Source of the DNA: Thinopyrum elongatum | Lineage: Eukaryota > Streptophyta > Magnoliopsida > Poales > Poaceae | DNA length: 64,000 bases | Reading direction: 5' to 3' | Assembly (NCBI GenBank): GCA_011799875.1 | Contig: CM022303.1 | Coordinates: 65,056,171-65,120,170 of the forward strand | Shown here: positions 1 through 11,219 of the stretch, one piece after another | Position numbering within the stretch: position 1 is the first letter of the stretch | Layout of the letters: every line of letters begins with the position of its first letter | Notes under the pieces: model-generated | The model's input: only the letters and a program-made list of their open reading frames with translations | What the model was told of the DNA's origin: nothing | The model's database searches: none | Translations under genes and position numbers: made by a program

Positions 1-1253
1 TAACAGTGCATGATCATCATTTGCATCATAATGCATTTCAGCTTCTAACTCAAAATCCAAATTTAAATGAAAGTGGAAAATAAAAGTTGTTCAAACTGGA
101 AAACCAAAATGTGCCTCATGTTGCAAATATTCCCATAGCATTTGTAAAAATGATTGCAACATTAGTTGAAATTGTAAAAGGACTCGAACAACTAGAAACA
201 GCAGCAACATAGCACTATTCAATCCTTTTTCAATTTAAATAAAATCCAAACAAAAAGATATGGACCCCAAACCAATTTCTAGCAGTGAACAAAATAATAC
301 ACTGTAGATAATGGAGCAAGTCTCATATTTTACAAAAGTCTTTGGACTAAAAATAAAAGACAAAACAGAAAAAGGAATAAAGAAAAACAGAAAAAGAACA
401 AAAGAAAATAAAGCCCCCCCCCCCCCTCGCTGGGCCTCGGCCCAGCTGGCCACTGGGCTAGCCAGGCCGGCCCAGCCGGCGCCCACTCCCCTCCCCCATA
501 TCTCCCACCCCCACCCGAAACCCTAGCCGCTACCCCCACCCCCTCGCTCATTTCTCCCCCCCCCCGATCCAGAAATTCTGGATCGGGATCGACCCCCCGT
601 CGCCGTCGCGGACGGCCGTCCCGACCGCCTCCCCGCGCCGATCTGCCTCGCCTGTCGCCTCCCCTACCGCCTCTCCACTCGACCCCCTCCCCTGGATCGG
701 GACCGGGGCAGAGGCGCCCACGATCCCGTCGCCCGTCGCCGCGCTCCCCGCCGCTGCTCGCGCTCGCTTCCGCCTCGCCGCTCGCGCTCGGACGCCGTCG
801 CCGGGACCACGCCTCCCCGTCTCCTCCCCGCCGGACTGCCACGTCCCCTGCGCCGCCTCCTCCGGCCACCCTCCCCGAGCACGCTGCCCGTCCCTGCGCC
901 CCGCTGTGAGGGCCACCTCCTCCCCTCTCTTCCTTCGCCTCCCCGCCTCCGGCCGCCGCCCGGCCCGCGCGTGCTCCGGCCGCGCCCCGCCGCCCGCTCG
1001 CCCACGCGCGCCCGTCGCGCGCGACCACGCCCAGGCCGGCCCCGCTCGTCGCCTCTGCCCACGCCCGCTGCTGCAGCCGCGCGCGCAGCTCTGCTGCCCC
1101 GGCTCCACCGCGCCGCCGCTCGCCGTCCGACGGGCCACCGCGCCCGGCCGCCCCTGCCCCGCCCGCGCTCGCCTCCCGCCCGCGCGCGGCCCCGCTAACG
1201 CCGGCGCCCGTCTCCGCCTCACCCGCTGGCCGCACCCGTGCGCCCGTATGCGC

Positions 1254-1300
1254 ACCGGACATGTCCGGTGCCCAAACGGGCACAACCCGGACATGTCCGG
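1254..1300. repeat. Paired perfect palindromes in LTR A
   Basis: ACCGGACATGTCCGGT (1254-1269) is a perfect 16-base palindrome and CCGGACATGTCCGG (1287-1300) a perfect 14-base one, 17 bases apart. Both recur at 7761-7776 and 7794-7807 in the 3' LTR. They lie at the end of the GC-rich block. A dimeric binding site or a hairpin is possible; function is inference. Confidence 0.7.
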
Positions 1301-1984
1301 CCGTGCCACTGACCGGTGGGCCCTGCTCCCCCTGAGGCAATGACAGATGGGGCCCAGCCCCTAAAAACGAATTAAAAGAAAATGTAATAAAAAAAATAAT
1401 TAAAATAAATAAAAATAATTAAATAATTAAATAATTAATTAGTTAATTAATTAAGTTAATTAATCCTGATTAGGTTAATCTAATTAAGTAGTTAGTGTTA
1501 ATTAAACAGTAATTTAATTAGTTAATCACTAATTAACCTAACAGCCTATGACAGGTGGGACCCACTGGTCCTGACGTCATGCTGACGTCAGCAAAACACT
1601 ATTCTGGATAATGTTGCAATTAAATAATAAAAATAAATTCAGAAAATTAATAAAACTTTAGAAAATCATATTAAATAATCCGTAACTCGGATCGAAAAAC
1701 TTTGTACATGAAAGTTGCTCAGAACGACGAGACGAATCTGAATACGCGGTCCGTTCGTCCGCCACACGTCTCTAACTATCCGAACATGCAACCGTTCCCC
1801 TCCGGTCATCTGTCTAACAAATGTCCGGAACCGGGAAAACATTCCCGGATGGATTCCTCCTTCCTCGGTGACGTGCAACCATACGTTAGGACACACCCGG
1901 CACTGCATATTGTCATGCCGTACTTGCGTTGCTCATGTTTGCTCTATATTTATACTGTTTCCTCCCCCTCTTCTCTCTCGATAG

Positions 1985-2112
1985 ATCCCGACGCAGCTCC
2001 GGAGACCGAAGACACCATAGACGACCTTGCCCTTGCCGCCGAGCAACCAGGCAAGCCCCCCCCTTTTGATCATCCCGATATCGCCCATTCTAATTTCTCA
2101 TGCTTGCATTAG
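1985..2112 (+). other. Conserved acidic ORF segment in LTR A (exon-like, part a)
   Basis: A pyrimidine-rich run ending in CGATAG (1969-1984) looks like a 3' splice site. The frame after it reads DPDAAPETEDTIDDLALA and continues through EQPGK. The same layout is in the element B LTR (minus strand, 20270 downwards): DPDVAVAPEADANPEYD, then DDPALAVEQTGK. Conservation of the peptide across two diverged LTR families, with a matching splice-acceptor context, suggests a once-functional coding exon. The 3' LTR copy starts at 8489. No known domain recognised; the spliced-exon reading is inference. Confidence 0.45.
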
Positions 2113-2360
2113 AATTACTGCTGCTGCTGCTTTACCTATTCTGATGCATAGCCTGTTCATTGTAACCTACTGTTGATAATTACCTACATATCCTAAACTG
2201 TTTAGTCTAGGCTGGGTAGAGACCTATCAGTGACCCCACTTATCCCGACTGCCGCGCTGGATCGTCAGAAGACCCGATCAATGGGATTGAAGACCAGGAC
2301 CCGACACCGCACATCACCCCCCTTAGTTGTAACGACACTGCAGCGTTACTATCGAGTGCC

Positions 2361-2563
2361 GAGGGTGAAACCTCTTGTAGCACTTCTGATGTTAACTCTG
2401 TAGAGTAGCTATTCGGTCGTGGTCATCGAGGGTGATTCATCCTTCACCGCTTCCGATAACAACGCTGTCGTACAACACCTCAAGTGTGGACCCAGTGAGG
2501 GTGATTCCTCCTAGTTCACTTTGACGGATACATCGAGTGGGAATTCAATGAGGGTGATACCTC
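2361..2563 (+). repeat. Four spaced GAGGGTGA motifs in LTR A
   Basis: Copies related to GAGGGTGATTCCTCC start at 2361, 2428, 2497 and 2550, so they are spaced 67, 69 and 53 bases apart. The 3' LTR repeats the array from 8864. Element B LTRs carry an equivalent four-copy array on the minus strand (19668-19868 and the right LTR). The unit between copies is otherwise diverged. Confidence 0.6.
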
Positions 2564-3571
2564 GGATTCCCTGATGTTATGGACACACGGATACTTGGAC
2601 TTTACAATGTTACTTGGAAAGGCGGGTCGACCCTGAGGGGTACCCACGTGTGATGTGAAGGCGGGTTGCCAGTGTGGTGCCCGAGTGGTGAATACGAGGC
2701 GCGGCCGGGCATTCTTAACCCTTGCCGCAAGTCCTCGAGACGGGGCGACGGGGTCACATCTTTCGTGAGTCTCTGCTCGTTTCCGCAAGCCCCTAGTCCT
2801 AACGATTTGGATATTTGATCTAAGCAGGCCTCTGGTCTGATAGCACTAACCATCACGTGGGCATAGTATGGGCGTTCTGCATCGTATGCATCAGCCGAAA
2901 GCTCTGTCAGACGTCCAGTTCAGCATGGCGGCACGGTCGGATCGTGTCGGCCACCCGAGGCGATGCTGGTATCCACCCTGTGCGCAACGACCCGGAGGGC
3001 GAGGGGCGATGGCCAAGACCCCCTTGCGCTTAGGACGTAGACCGGCGGGGACCTCTCTGCTGAGCCGTAGGTAGGGTTGCGATGTGTCGTTTGGCCGAGG
3101 CCGGGCATGACCCAGGAAAGTGTGTCCGGCCGGAGTTAATCGAGCGTGTTGGGTAAGTTGGTGCACCCCTGCAGGGAAGAACACTTCTATCGATAGCCGG
3201 TCCTACGGTAAAGGACACTCGGTGTTGTATCCTGATTGATACAATTTAGAACTGGATACCTGTGATGAGACCTGTATTTATGGCTCTGGGATTGCTTTCT
3301 CGCAGGGAGTCGAGAAAGGATCTCTGGGTGAGGTTGATATTATTACTGCTACATTATATGGTATTGTTCTACTCTCTTCTACTGCTGCAAGATCGCTGAA
3401 GATGCTAGTCTTCGATAGGACTAGGCCTTCTCTCTATTCTGGCATTTCTGCAGCCCAGTCCACATATACAGGCTCCCTTTGAAAATGTTGCATATGTAGT
3501 GTAGATCCTTGCTTGCTGAGTACTTCTGAGTACTCACGGTTGCTTTGTTTTCCTTTTTCTCCCCATATCAG

Positions 3572-3680
3572 TTTGACGTGACCAGAGGACGGAGCCCCCT
3601 GAGACAGATGCCCCGACGATCGCTACTACTACTACCCAGAGGATGGATACTACTACGAGTTGACTGACGACCAGGAGTAG
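3572..3680 (+). other. Conserved Tyr-rich ORF segment in LTR A (exon-like, part b)
   Basis: A pyrimidine tract ending CATATCAG precedes a frame ending in YYYYYPEDGYYYELTDDQE and a stop at 3678-3680. Element B has the open equivalent on the minus strand, ending GEYYYYEEPSDDQE-stop (18607-18493 and 28658-28544). In element A this frame has two stops before the Tyr-rich part, so this copy is decayed. It ends about 300 bases before the LTR end, so it cannot be read through into gag. Confidence 0.4.
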
Positions 3681-3983
3681 GTTCGGAGGGTCCCAGGCAG
3701 GAGGCCTTCGCCTTTCGATCGTAGTGTTTTATTTTGCCCCGCCTTTCTAAAGGCCTTTCTGTTTCTATTTCATATCTGTACTCAGATACCTGATGCTTCC
3801 GCTGACGCTTGTTCGCAAGCTTATGAATTCGAGCCCTCGAGGCCCTGGCTTGTAATATAAAGCTTGTATGACTTTATTTATGTTGTAGAGTTGTGTTGTG
3901 ATATCTTCCCGTGAGTCCTTAGGCTTGATCGTGTGCATGTGCGTGTATGATTAGTGCACGATCGGGCCGGGGGCGTCACAAGT

Positions 3984-3996
3984 TGGTATCAGAGCC
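3984..3996 (+). promoter_or_regulatory. Primer binding site, tRNA-iMet, element A
   Basis: TGGTATCAGAGCC, three bases after the LTR end, is complementary to the 3' end of plant initiator tRNA-Met. It would prime minus-strand DNA synthesis and fixes the + orientation of element A. Confidence 0.93.
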
Positions 3997-4374
3997 GACT
4001 GCCTGTAGGGACCCCCTTTCCAACTCCTTGGCCGAAGTTGAATCTAGAAACCGGAAAACTATTTTACTAACTTGGCTGTGTGGCTTACGGGCCCACGTCG
4101 CCAATTGGGAGGTATTAGTATCTTTTATTCCTCATCTTTACTCTGGGACTCTGACCTCTCTTCCTTTCGGGTTAACTAAAGTTTACTAACGCCGACACTT
4201 AGGATCTCGTAATTCTCGTCCACCCGGAGAGCTGGATATATGTGCGATTTCCCTGACATTGATCTGATTAGTCTGATAATCATTTTCCTTTCCATTGTTT
4301 TGTTTAACTTTTCTCTCCGAGATCGGTTATACTTCTCCTTGTATTTCGACAATCATGAGTTTCCTCTGTTTCAG
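3997..4374 (+). other. Untranslated leader of element A
   Basis: This stretch is homologous to the leader of element B (27850-28223 on the minus strand), including the conserved motif before the first ATG (TTTCAGATGGA). No coding potential beyond chance. A pyrimidine-rich tail ending in CAG sits directly before the ATG at 4375 in both elements, so a splice acceptor there is possible. Confidence 0.7.
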
Positions 4375-4956
4375 ATGGATCGTTTGTTTCCACCACACCC
4401 TGCGACGCAGCTACCAGCTGTTCGAGCAGGGATACATCCAGAGTACATTCTTTATCCACTGGGGCAGATGTCAATCCGTTACAATGCCCCAGTACTTGCT
4501 CCTCCAGATTCCCGTAAAGACTTTGTGATCTATTGTGACGCATCCCGTGAAGGATTAGGCTGTGTCCTAATGCAAGAGCGTAAAGTGATTGCTTATGGCT
4601 CTCGTCAGTTGCGCCCACATGAAGAGAATTATCCGGTACATGATCTAGAACTAGCTGCTGTGATCTATGCACTGCAGTTGTGGAGACATTACCTCCTCGG
4701 TAATCGTTGCGAGATCTACACGGATCATAAAAGTTTGAAGTACTTGTTCACTCAGCCATCTCTGAATCTCCGTCAGCAAAGATGGATGGAGACCATTGCG
4801 GACTATGACTTGGGTATTTCTTATACCCCTGGCAAGGCTAACGTAATGGCTGATGCATTGAGCCGTAAATCTTACTGCTCTGAACTTGAGGTTCAGCTAC
4901 AGCAACCACTTCTGTATGAAGAGCTTCGAAAGCTAAATATCGAGATAGTTCCCTAA
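4375..4956 (+). pseudogene. Fused upstream-ORF head and RNase H part of pol, element A (deletion derivative)
   Basis: The frame begins [13 protein letters not shown] like the upstream ORF of element B, then jumps to [14 protein letters not shown] (residues about 190-205 of that ORF), and shortly after to the RNase H domain ([20 protein letters not shown]). RNase H motifs visible are [23 protein letters not shown] and ADALSRK. Gag, protease and nearly all of the reverse transcriptase are missing. A TAA (4954-4956) replaces the CAA found in element B and closes the frame. Pol could not be made from this copy. The two junctions suggest at least two deletions. Confidence 0.88.
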
Positions 4957-6429
4957 GGATACCTAAAAACCTTGGTTGTTGAACCAGACCTTGAGAAAGC
5001 TGTTAAGAATGCGCAAGCTAAAGATGCTGAAATTGATTTGATGAAGAAAGACCTTCACCTTGTAAAGTACAGGGATTTCTCGCTGTCTGAAGATGGAACC
5101 TTGTATTTCAGAGACCGCGTTGTCGTACCTCGCTTCGAGCTTATGACTGACAAAGTCATGAAGGAGGCACATGATACCCCACTGTCTATTCATCCGGGTA
5201 GCACCAAAATGTATCGTGATCTCCGTCAAAGGTACTGGTGGTCTAGAATGAAGCAAGACATTGCTCGATATGTTGCTGAATGTGATGTGTGTCGACGCGT
5301 TAAAGCAGAACATCAGAAGCCTGCTGGAATTCTGCAACCACTTCCTATTCCTTTATGGAAATGGGATAAGGTTCAGATGGGTTTCGTTACAGGACTTCCC
5401 AGGTCACAGAAGGGTCACGATGCTATTCTTGTCGTCGTCGACCAACTCTCCAAAGTTGCACACTTCCTGCCTGTCAAGGAGACGATCACTGCTAGTCAGT
5501 TAGCAGAGTTATATATCTCCAGAATTGTTTCACTCCACGGTATCCCGAAAGAGATCAGTTCAGACCGTGGCAGCATATTCACTGGTCATTTCTGGGAAAG
5601 TTTTCAAAAGACTATGGGAACTCATATCACCTGGAGTTCAGCTTATCATCCTCAATCCCAAGGCCAAGTCGAACGAGTCAACCAAGTGCTTGAAGACATG
5701 CTACGAGCTTGTGTTGTTTCTTTCGGCAAGAAGTGGGAAGAATCTCTTCCATATGCCGAGTTCTCCTATAACAACAGCTATCAAGCCAGCTTGAAAATGG
5801 CCCCCTTCGAAGTTCTCTATGGACGTAAGTGTCGAACCCCTCTGAATTGGTCAGAAACTGGGGAACGACCGCTCGTGGGTCCAGATATTATTCAACACGC
5901 CGAAGAACAAGTCCGAATTGTCCGGGAAAATCTCAAGGCGGCTCAGGACCGCCAGAAGAGCAACTATGATCGCAAACGATGGGGTTTGACTTATCAACCT
6001 GGTGATCAAGCTTATCTTCGTGTCACTCCTATGAAAGGCACTCACCGTTTTGGAATCAAGGGCAAGTTAGCTCCGCGCTACATTGGTCCTTTCCGCATTG
6101 TTGCTAGGCGTGGACAGGTGGCGTATAAATTGGAATTGCCTCCGCAATTCTCTCATATCCACGACGTCTTCCATGTGTCGCAACTTCGTCAATGCTTCAA
6201 GGAATCTCCGCACCGATCTGTGGATCACGAGATGCTTGAATTCCAAGATGATCTTTCTTATAAGGAGCATCCGATCCGCATCCTCGATGAAGCTGAACGT
6301 CGAACCCGTCAGAAGGTTACCAAGTTCCTCAAAGTGCAGTGGTCAAATCATACTGAAAATGAAGCCACTTGGGAACGCGAGGATAATCTTCGTGCGGAAT
6401 ACCCCGAACTTTTTCCTTCTACTTCTTAA
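4957..6429 (+). pseudogene. Integrase with C-terminal chromodomain, element A pol
   Basis: Same frame as the RNase H part, after the TAA. It holds an HHCC zinc-binding region (H in AHDTPLSIHPG, then CDVCRR), the integrase core and a C-terminal chromodomain (KVQWSNHTENEATWERED), which marks a chromovirus-type Gypsy. The second catalytic Asp (SDRG) and the Glu (GQVERVN) are present, but the first catalytic Asp is Gly (VQMGFVTGLP versus QMDFITGLP in element B). The integrase therefore looks dead even apart from the upstream stop. About 490 residues, ending EYPELFPSTS. Confidence 0.92.
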
Positions 6430-6452
6430 TTCTCGGGACGAGAATTCTTGTT

Positions 6453-6465
6453 AGTAGAGGAGATT
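6453..6465 (+). promoter_or_regulatory. Polypurine tract of element A
   Basis: The purine-rich AGTAGAGGAGATTT directly precedes the 3' LTR start TGTAACACCCCC. Plus-strand priming site by position. Confidence 0.75.
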
Positions 6466-9400
6466 TGTAACACCCCCGGTGGTTAACTACAGTAATCCCA
6501 TTTTGATTATGCCACGTCAGCATGATTAACAGTGCATGATCATCATTTGCATCATAATGCATTTCAGCTTCTAACTCAAAATCCAAATTTAAATGAAAGT
6601 GGAAAATAAAAGTTGTTCAAACTGGAAAACCAAAATGTGCCTCATGTTGCAAATATTCCCATAGCATTTGTAAAAATGATTGCAACATTAGTTGAAATTG
6701 TAAAAGGACTCGAACAACTAGAAACAGCAGCAACATAGCACTATTCAATCCTTTTTCAATTTAAATAAAATCCAAACAAAAAGATATGGACCCCAAACCA
6801 ATTTCTAGCAGTGACAAATAATACACTGTAGATAATGGAGCAAGTCTCATATTTTACAAAAGTCTTTTGGACTAAAAATAAAAGACAAAACAGAAAAAGG
6901 AATAAATAAAGAAAAATATGAAAAAGAACAAAAGAAAATAAAGCCCCCCCCTCGCTGGGCTCGGCCAGTGGCCACTGGGCTAGCCAGGCCGGCCCAGCCG
7001 GGCCCACTCCCCTCCCCCATATCTCCCACCCCCACCCGAAACCCTAGCCGCTACCCCCACCCCTCGCTCATCCCCCCCCCCCGATCCAGAAATTTGGATC
7101 GGGATCGACCCCGTCGCCCGTCGCCGGCCGGCCGTCCCCGACGCCTCCCCCGCCGATCAGCCTCGCCTGTCGCCTCCCCTACCGCCTCTCCACTCGACCC
7201 CCCTCCCCTGGATCGGACCGGGCAGAGGCGCCCCGATCCGTCGCCGTCGCGCGCTTCCGCCGCTGCTCGCGCTCGCTCCGCCTCGCGCTCGCGCTCGGAC
7301 GCCGTCGCCGGGAACAACGCCTCCCCGTCTCCTCCCCGCGGACTGCCACGTCCCCTGCGCCGCCTCCTCCGGCCACCCTCCCCGAGCACGCTGCCCGTCC
7401 CTGCGCCCCGCTGTGAGGGCCACCTCCTCCCCTCTCTTCCTTCGCCTCCCCGCCTCCGGCCGCCGCCCGGCCCGCGCGTGCTCCGGCCGCGCCCCGCCGC
7501 CCGCTCGCCCACGCGCGCCCGTCGCGCGCGACCACGCCCAGGCCGGCCCCGCTCGTCGCCTCTGCCCACGCCCGCTGCTGCAGCCGCGCGCGCAGCTCTG
7601 CTGCCCCGGCTCCACCGCGCCGCCGCTCGCCGTCCGACGGGCCACCGCGCCCGGCCGCCCCTGCCCCGCCCGCGCTCGCCTCCCGCCCGCGCGCGGCCCC
7701 GCTCACGCCGGCGCCCGTCTCCGCCTCACCCGCTGGCCGCACCCGTGCGCCCGTATGCGCACCGGACATGTCCGGTGCCCAAACGGGCACAACCCGGACA
7801 TGTCCGGCCGTGCCACTGACCGGTGGGCCCTGCTCCCCCTGAGGCAATGATAGATGGGGCCCAGCCCCTAAAAACGAATTAAAAGAAAATGTAATAAAAA
7901 AAATTAAAATAAATAAAAATAATTAATTAATTAAATAATTAATTAGTTAATTAATTAAGTTAATTAATCCTGATTAGGTTAATCTAATTAAGTAGTTAGT
8001 GTTAATTAAACAGTAATTTAATTAGTTAATCACTAATTAACCTAACAGCCTATGACAGGTGGGACCCACTGGTCCTGACGTCATGCTGACGTCAGCAAAA
8101 CACTATTCTGGATAATGTTGCAATTAAATAATAAAAATAAATTCAGAAAATTAATAAAACTTTAGAAAATCATATTAAATAATCCGTAACTCAGATCGAA
8201 AAACTTTGTACATGAAAGTTGCTCAGAACGACGAGACGAATCTGAATAAGCGGTCCGTTCGTCCGCCACACGTCTCTAACTATCCGAACATGCAACCGTT
8301 CCCCTCCGGTCATCTGTCTAACAAATGTCCGGAACCGGGAAAACATTCCCGGATGGATTCCTCCTTCCTCGGTGACGTGCAACCATACGTTAGGACACAC
8401 CCGGCACTGCATATTGTCATGCCGTACTTGCGTTGCTCATGTTTGCTCTATATTTATACTGTTTCCTCCCCCTCTTCTCTCTCGATAGATCCCGACGCAG
8501 CTCCGGAGACCGAAGACACCATAGACGACCTTGCCCTTGCCGCCGAGCAACCAGGCAAGCCCCCCCTTTTGATCATCCCGATATCGCCCATTCTAATTTC
8601 TCATGCTTGCATTAGAATTACTGCTGCTGCTGCTTTACCTATTCTGATGCATAGCCTGTTCATTGTAACCTACTGTTGATAATTACCCACATATCCTAAA
8701 CTGTTTAGTCTAGGCTGGGTAGAGACCTATCAGTGACCCCACTTATCCCGACTGCCGCGCTGGATCGTCAGAAGACCCGATCAATGGGATTAAAGACCAG
8801 GACCCGACACCGCACATCACCCCCCTTAGTTGTAACGACACTGCAGCGTTACTATCGAGTGCCGAGGGTGAAACCTCTTGTAGCACTTCTGATGTTAACT
8901 CTGTAGAGTAGCTATTCGGTCGTGGTCATCGAGGGTGATTCCTCCTTCACCGCTTCCGATAACGACACTGTCGTACAACACCTCAAGTGTGGACCCAGTG
9001 AGGGTGATTCCTCCTAGTTCACCTTGACGGATACATCGAGTGGGAATTCAATGAGGGTGATATCTCGGATTCCCTGATGTTATGGACACACGGATACTTG
9101 GACTTTACAATGTTACTTGGAAAGGCGGGTCGACCCTGAGGGGTACCCGCGTGTGATGTGAAGGCGTGTTGCCAGTGTGGTGCCCTAGTGGTGAATACGA
9201 GGCGCGGCCGGGCATTCTTAACCCTTGCCGCAAGTCCTCGAGACGGGGCGACGGGGTCACATCTTTCGTGAGTCTCTGCTCGTTTCCGCAAGCCCCTAGT
9301 CCTAACGATTTGGATATTTGATCTGAGCAGGCCTCTGGTCTGATAGCACTAACCATCACGTGGGCATAGTATGGGCGTTCTGCATCGTATGCATCAGCTG

Positions 9401-10483
9401 AAAGCTCTGTCAGACGTCCAGTTCAGCATGGCGGCACGGTCGGATCGTGTCGGCCACCCGAGGCGATGCTGGTATCCACCCTGTGCGCAACGACCCGGAG
9501 GGCGAGGGGCGATGGCCAAGACCCCCTTGCGCTTAGGACGTAGACCGGCGGGGACCTCTCTGCTGAGCCGTAGGTAGGGTTGCGATGTGTCGTTTGGCCG
9601 AGGCCGGGCATGACCCAGGAAAGTGTGTCCGGCCGGAGTTAATCGAGCGTGTTGGGTAAGTTGGTGCACCCCTGCAGGGAAGAACACTTCTATCGATAGC
9701 CGGTCCTACGGTAAAGGACACTCGGAGTTGTATCCTGATTCATACAATTTAGAACTGGATACCTGTGATGAGACCTGTATTTATGGCTCTGGGATTGCTT
9801 TCTCGCAGGGAGTCGAGAAAGGATCTCTGGGTGAGGTTGATATTATTACTGCTACATTATATGGTATTGTTCTACTCTCTTCTACTGCTGCAAGATCGCT
9901 GAAGATGCTAGTCTTCGATAGGACTAGGCCTTCTCTCTATTCTGGCATTTCTGCAGCCCAGTCCACATATACAGGCTCCCTTTGAAAATGTTGCATATGT
10001 AGTGTAGATCCTTGCTTGCTGAGTACTTCTGAGTACTCACGGTTGCTTTGTTTTCCTTTTTCTCCCCATATCAGTTTGACGTGACCAGAGGACGGAGCCC
10101 CCTGAGACAGATGCCCCGACGATCGCTACTACTACTACCCAGAGGATGGATACTACTACGAGTTGACTGACGACCAGGAGTAGGTTCGGAGGGTCCCAGG
10201 CAGGAGGCCTTCGCCTTTCGATCGTAGTGTTTTATTTTGCCCCGCCTTTCTAAAGGCCTTTCTGTTTCTATTTCATATCTGTACTCAGATACCTGATGCT
10301 TCCGCTGACGCTTGTTCGCAAGCTTATGAATTCGAGCCCTCGAGGCCCTGGCTTGTAATATAAAGCTTGTATGACTTTATTTATGTTGTAGAGTTGTGTT
10401 GTGATATCTTCCCGTGAGTCCTTAGGCTTGATCGTGTGCATGTGCGTGTATGATTAGTGCACGATCGGGCCGGGGGCGTCACA
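6466..10483 (+). repeat. 3' LTR of Gypsy element A
   Basis: 4018 bases, TGTAACACCCCC to GGGGGCGTCACA, near-identical to 1-3980. Repeats the GC block, palindromes, four GAGGGTGA motifs and ORF segments of the 5' copy. Directly followed by Copia gag coding sequence, so the expected 5-bp target duplication is GCGAG (10484-10488); its partner is outside the window and cannot be checked. Confidence 0.95.
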
Positions 10484-11219
10484 GCGAGCTCGTCGACGAC
10501 TTCGCCATGCGGATCTCCAGCGTTGCGTCACAACTCCGAGCGCTCGGCGACACCATGGACGACGCAAGAGTCGTGCGGAAATTTCTTCGCGTCGTGCCAC
10601 CTCGCTTCGCTCAGGAGGCAATCTCTGTCGAGACCTTGCTTGACCTGAGTGAGCTCTTCATCGAGGAGCTCACGGGCCGGTTACGGTTGGTCGAGGACCG
10701 CCTTGATGATGGCCGCGAGAGCTTCTGCGGAGAACAACTCCTATTCACGAAGAAGTGGGAGGCGAGAAAGCGTCAAGGACGGGTGGAGGTGCCCCTAGAA
10801 GCGGAGGTGACGCCGACAGAGGGGGCGGTCGCACCCAGGGCGGAGCCGGACGAGGTGCCGGCAACAACGATCGAGACAAGTGCCGATATTGCAGCATCAA
10901 GGGCCACTGGGCCCGTGAGTGCCGCAAGAGGATGGCCGACGAGGATGCCGCGGCGGCAGCGAACCTCATCCAGGCTGAAGAGGACGGTGGGCCAGCAATG
11001 ATGATGGCTTGCGTCGAGACCATGCAGGAGGGCCCAGCGCCTCCGGCGACCATCGTCCCGACAAGCATCGAAGCCGTGCAGGAGGGCGCAGCACCTCTGG
11101 CGACCACGGTGCCGGCAACCGTCAAGTCCGTGCGGGAGGCACGGAGCTCTTCACCTAATCCCGTCCCAACATCGGTAGCACTCTCCCCGGCAACAACATT
11201 CTCGGGAGACTACGATTAG
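10484..11219 (+). pseudogene. Copia-type gag (UBN2 domain plus zinc knuckle), element C
   Basis: The frame from 10484 gives a Copia gag-polypeptide domain: FAMRISSVASQLRALGD, then VVRKFLRVVPPRF and LIEELTGRL-like text. A frameshift at about 10750-10790 moves to the frame with a CCHC zinc knuckle (CRYCSIKGHWAREC, about 10879-10920). The C-terminal part (11000-11217) is an imperfect repeat of Glu/Pro/Ala-rich units with a core like VQEGAAPLATTVP. The N-terminus is cut by the insertion of element A. No protease, integrase or RT follows before the 3' LTR. Confidence 0.82.

Larger units (their letters stand above)
1..3980 (+). repeat. 5' LTR of Gypsy element A (left edge outside window)
   Basis: This LTR is repeated almost base for base at 6466-10483. 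Window base 1 matches base 6527 of the other copy, so about 61 bases lie off the window. It ends in GGGGGCGTCACA directly before a tRNA-iMet primer site. It contains an AT-rich start, a very GC-rich stretch (about 420-1330), an AT-rich TTAATTAA-type stretch (about 1370-1540), four spaced GAGGGTGA motifs (2361-2563) and a conserved short ORF pair (1985-2112 and 3572-3680). The two LTRs differ by scattered substitutions and several indels in the 400-830 region, so the insertion is not brand new. Related to the LTRs of element B but clearly another subfamily. Confidence 0.93.

Noticed and set aside
330..1340. Long GC-rich frames in LTR A (for example 336 and 253 codons)
   Set aside because: Frames are broken differently in the second LTR by indels, have biased low-complexity translation (Arg/Gly/Ala) and overlap on both strands. 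They are composition artefacts.
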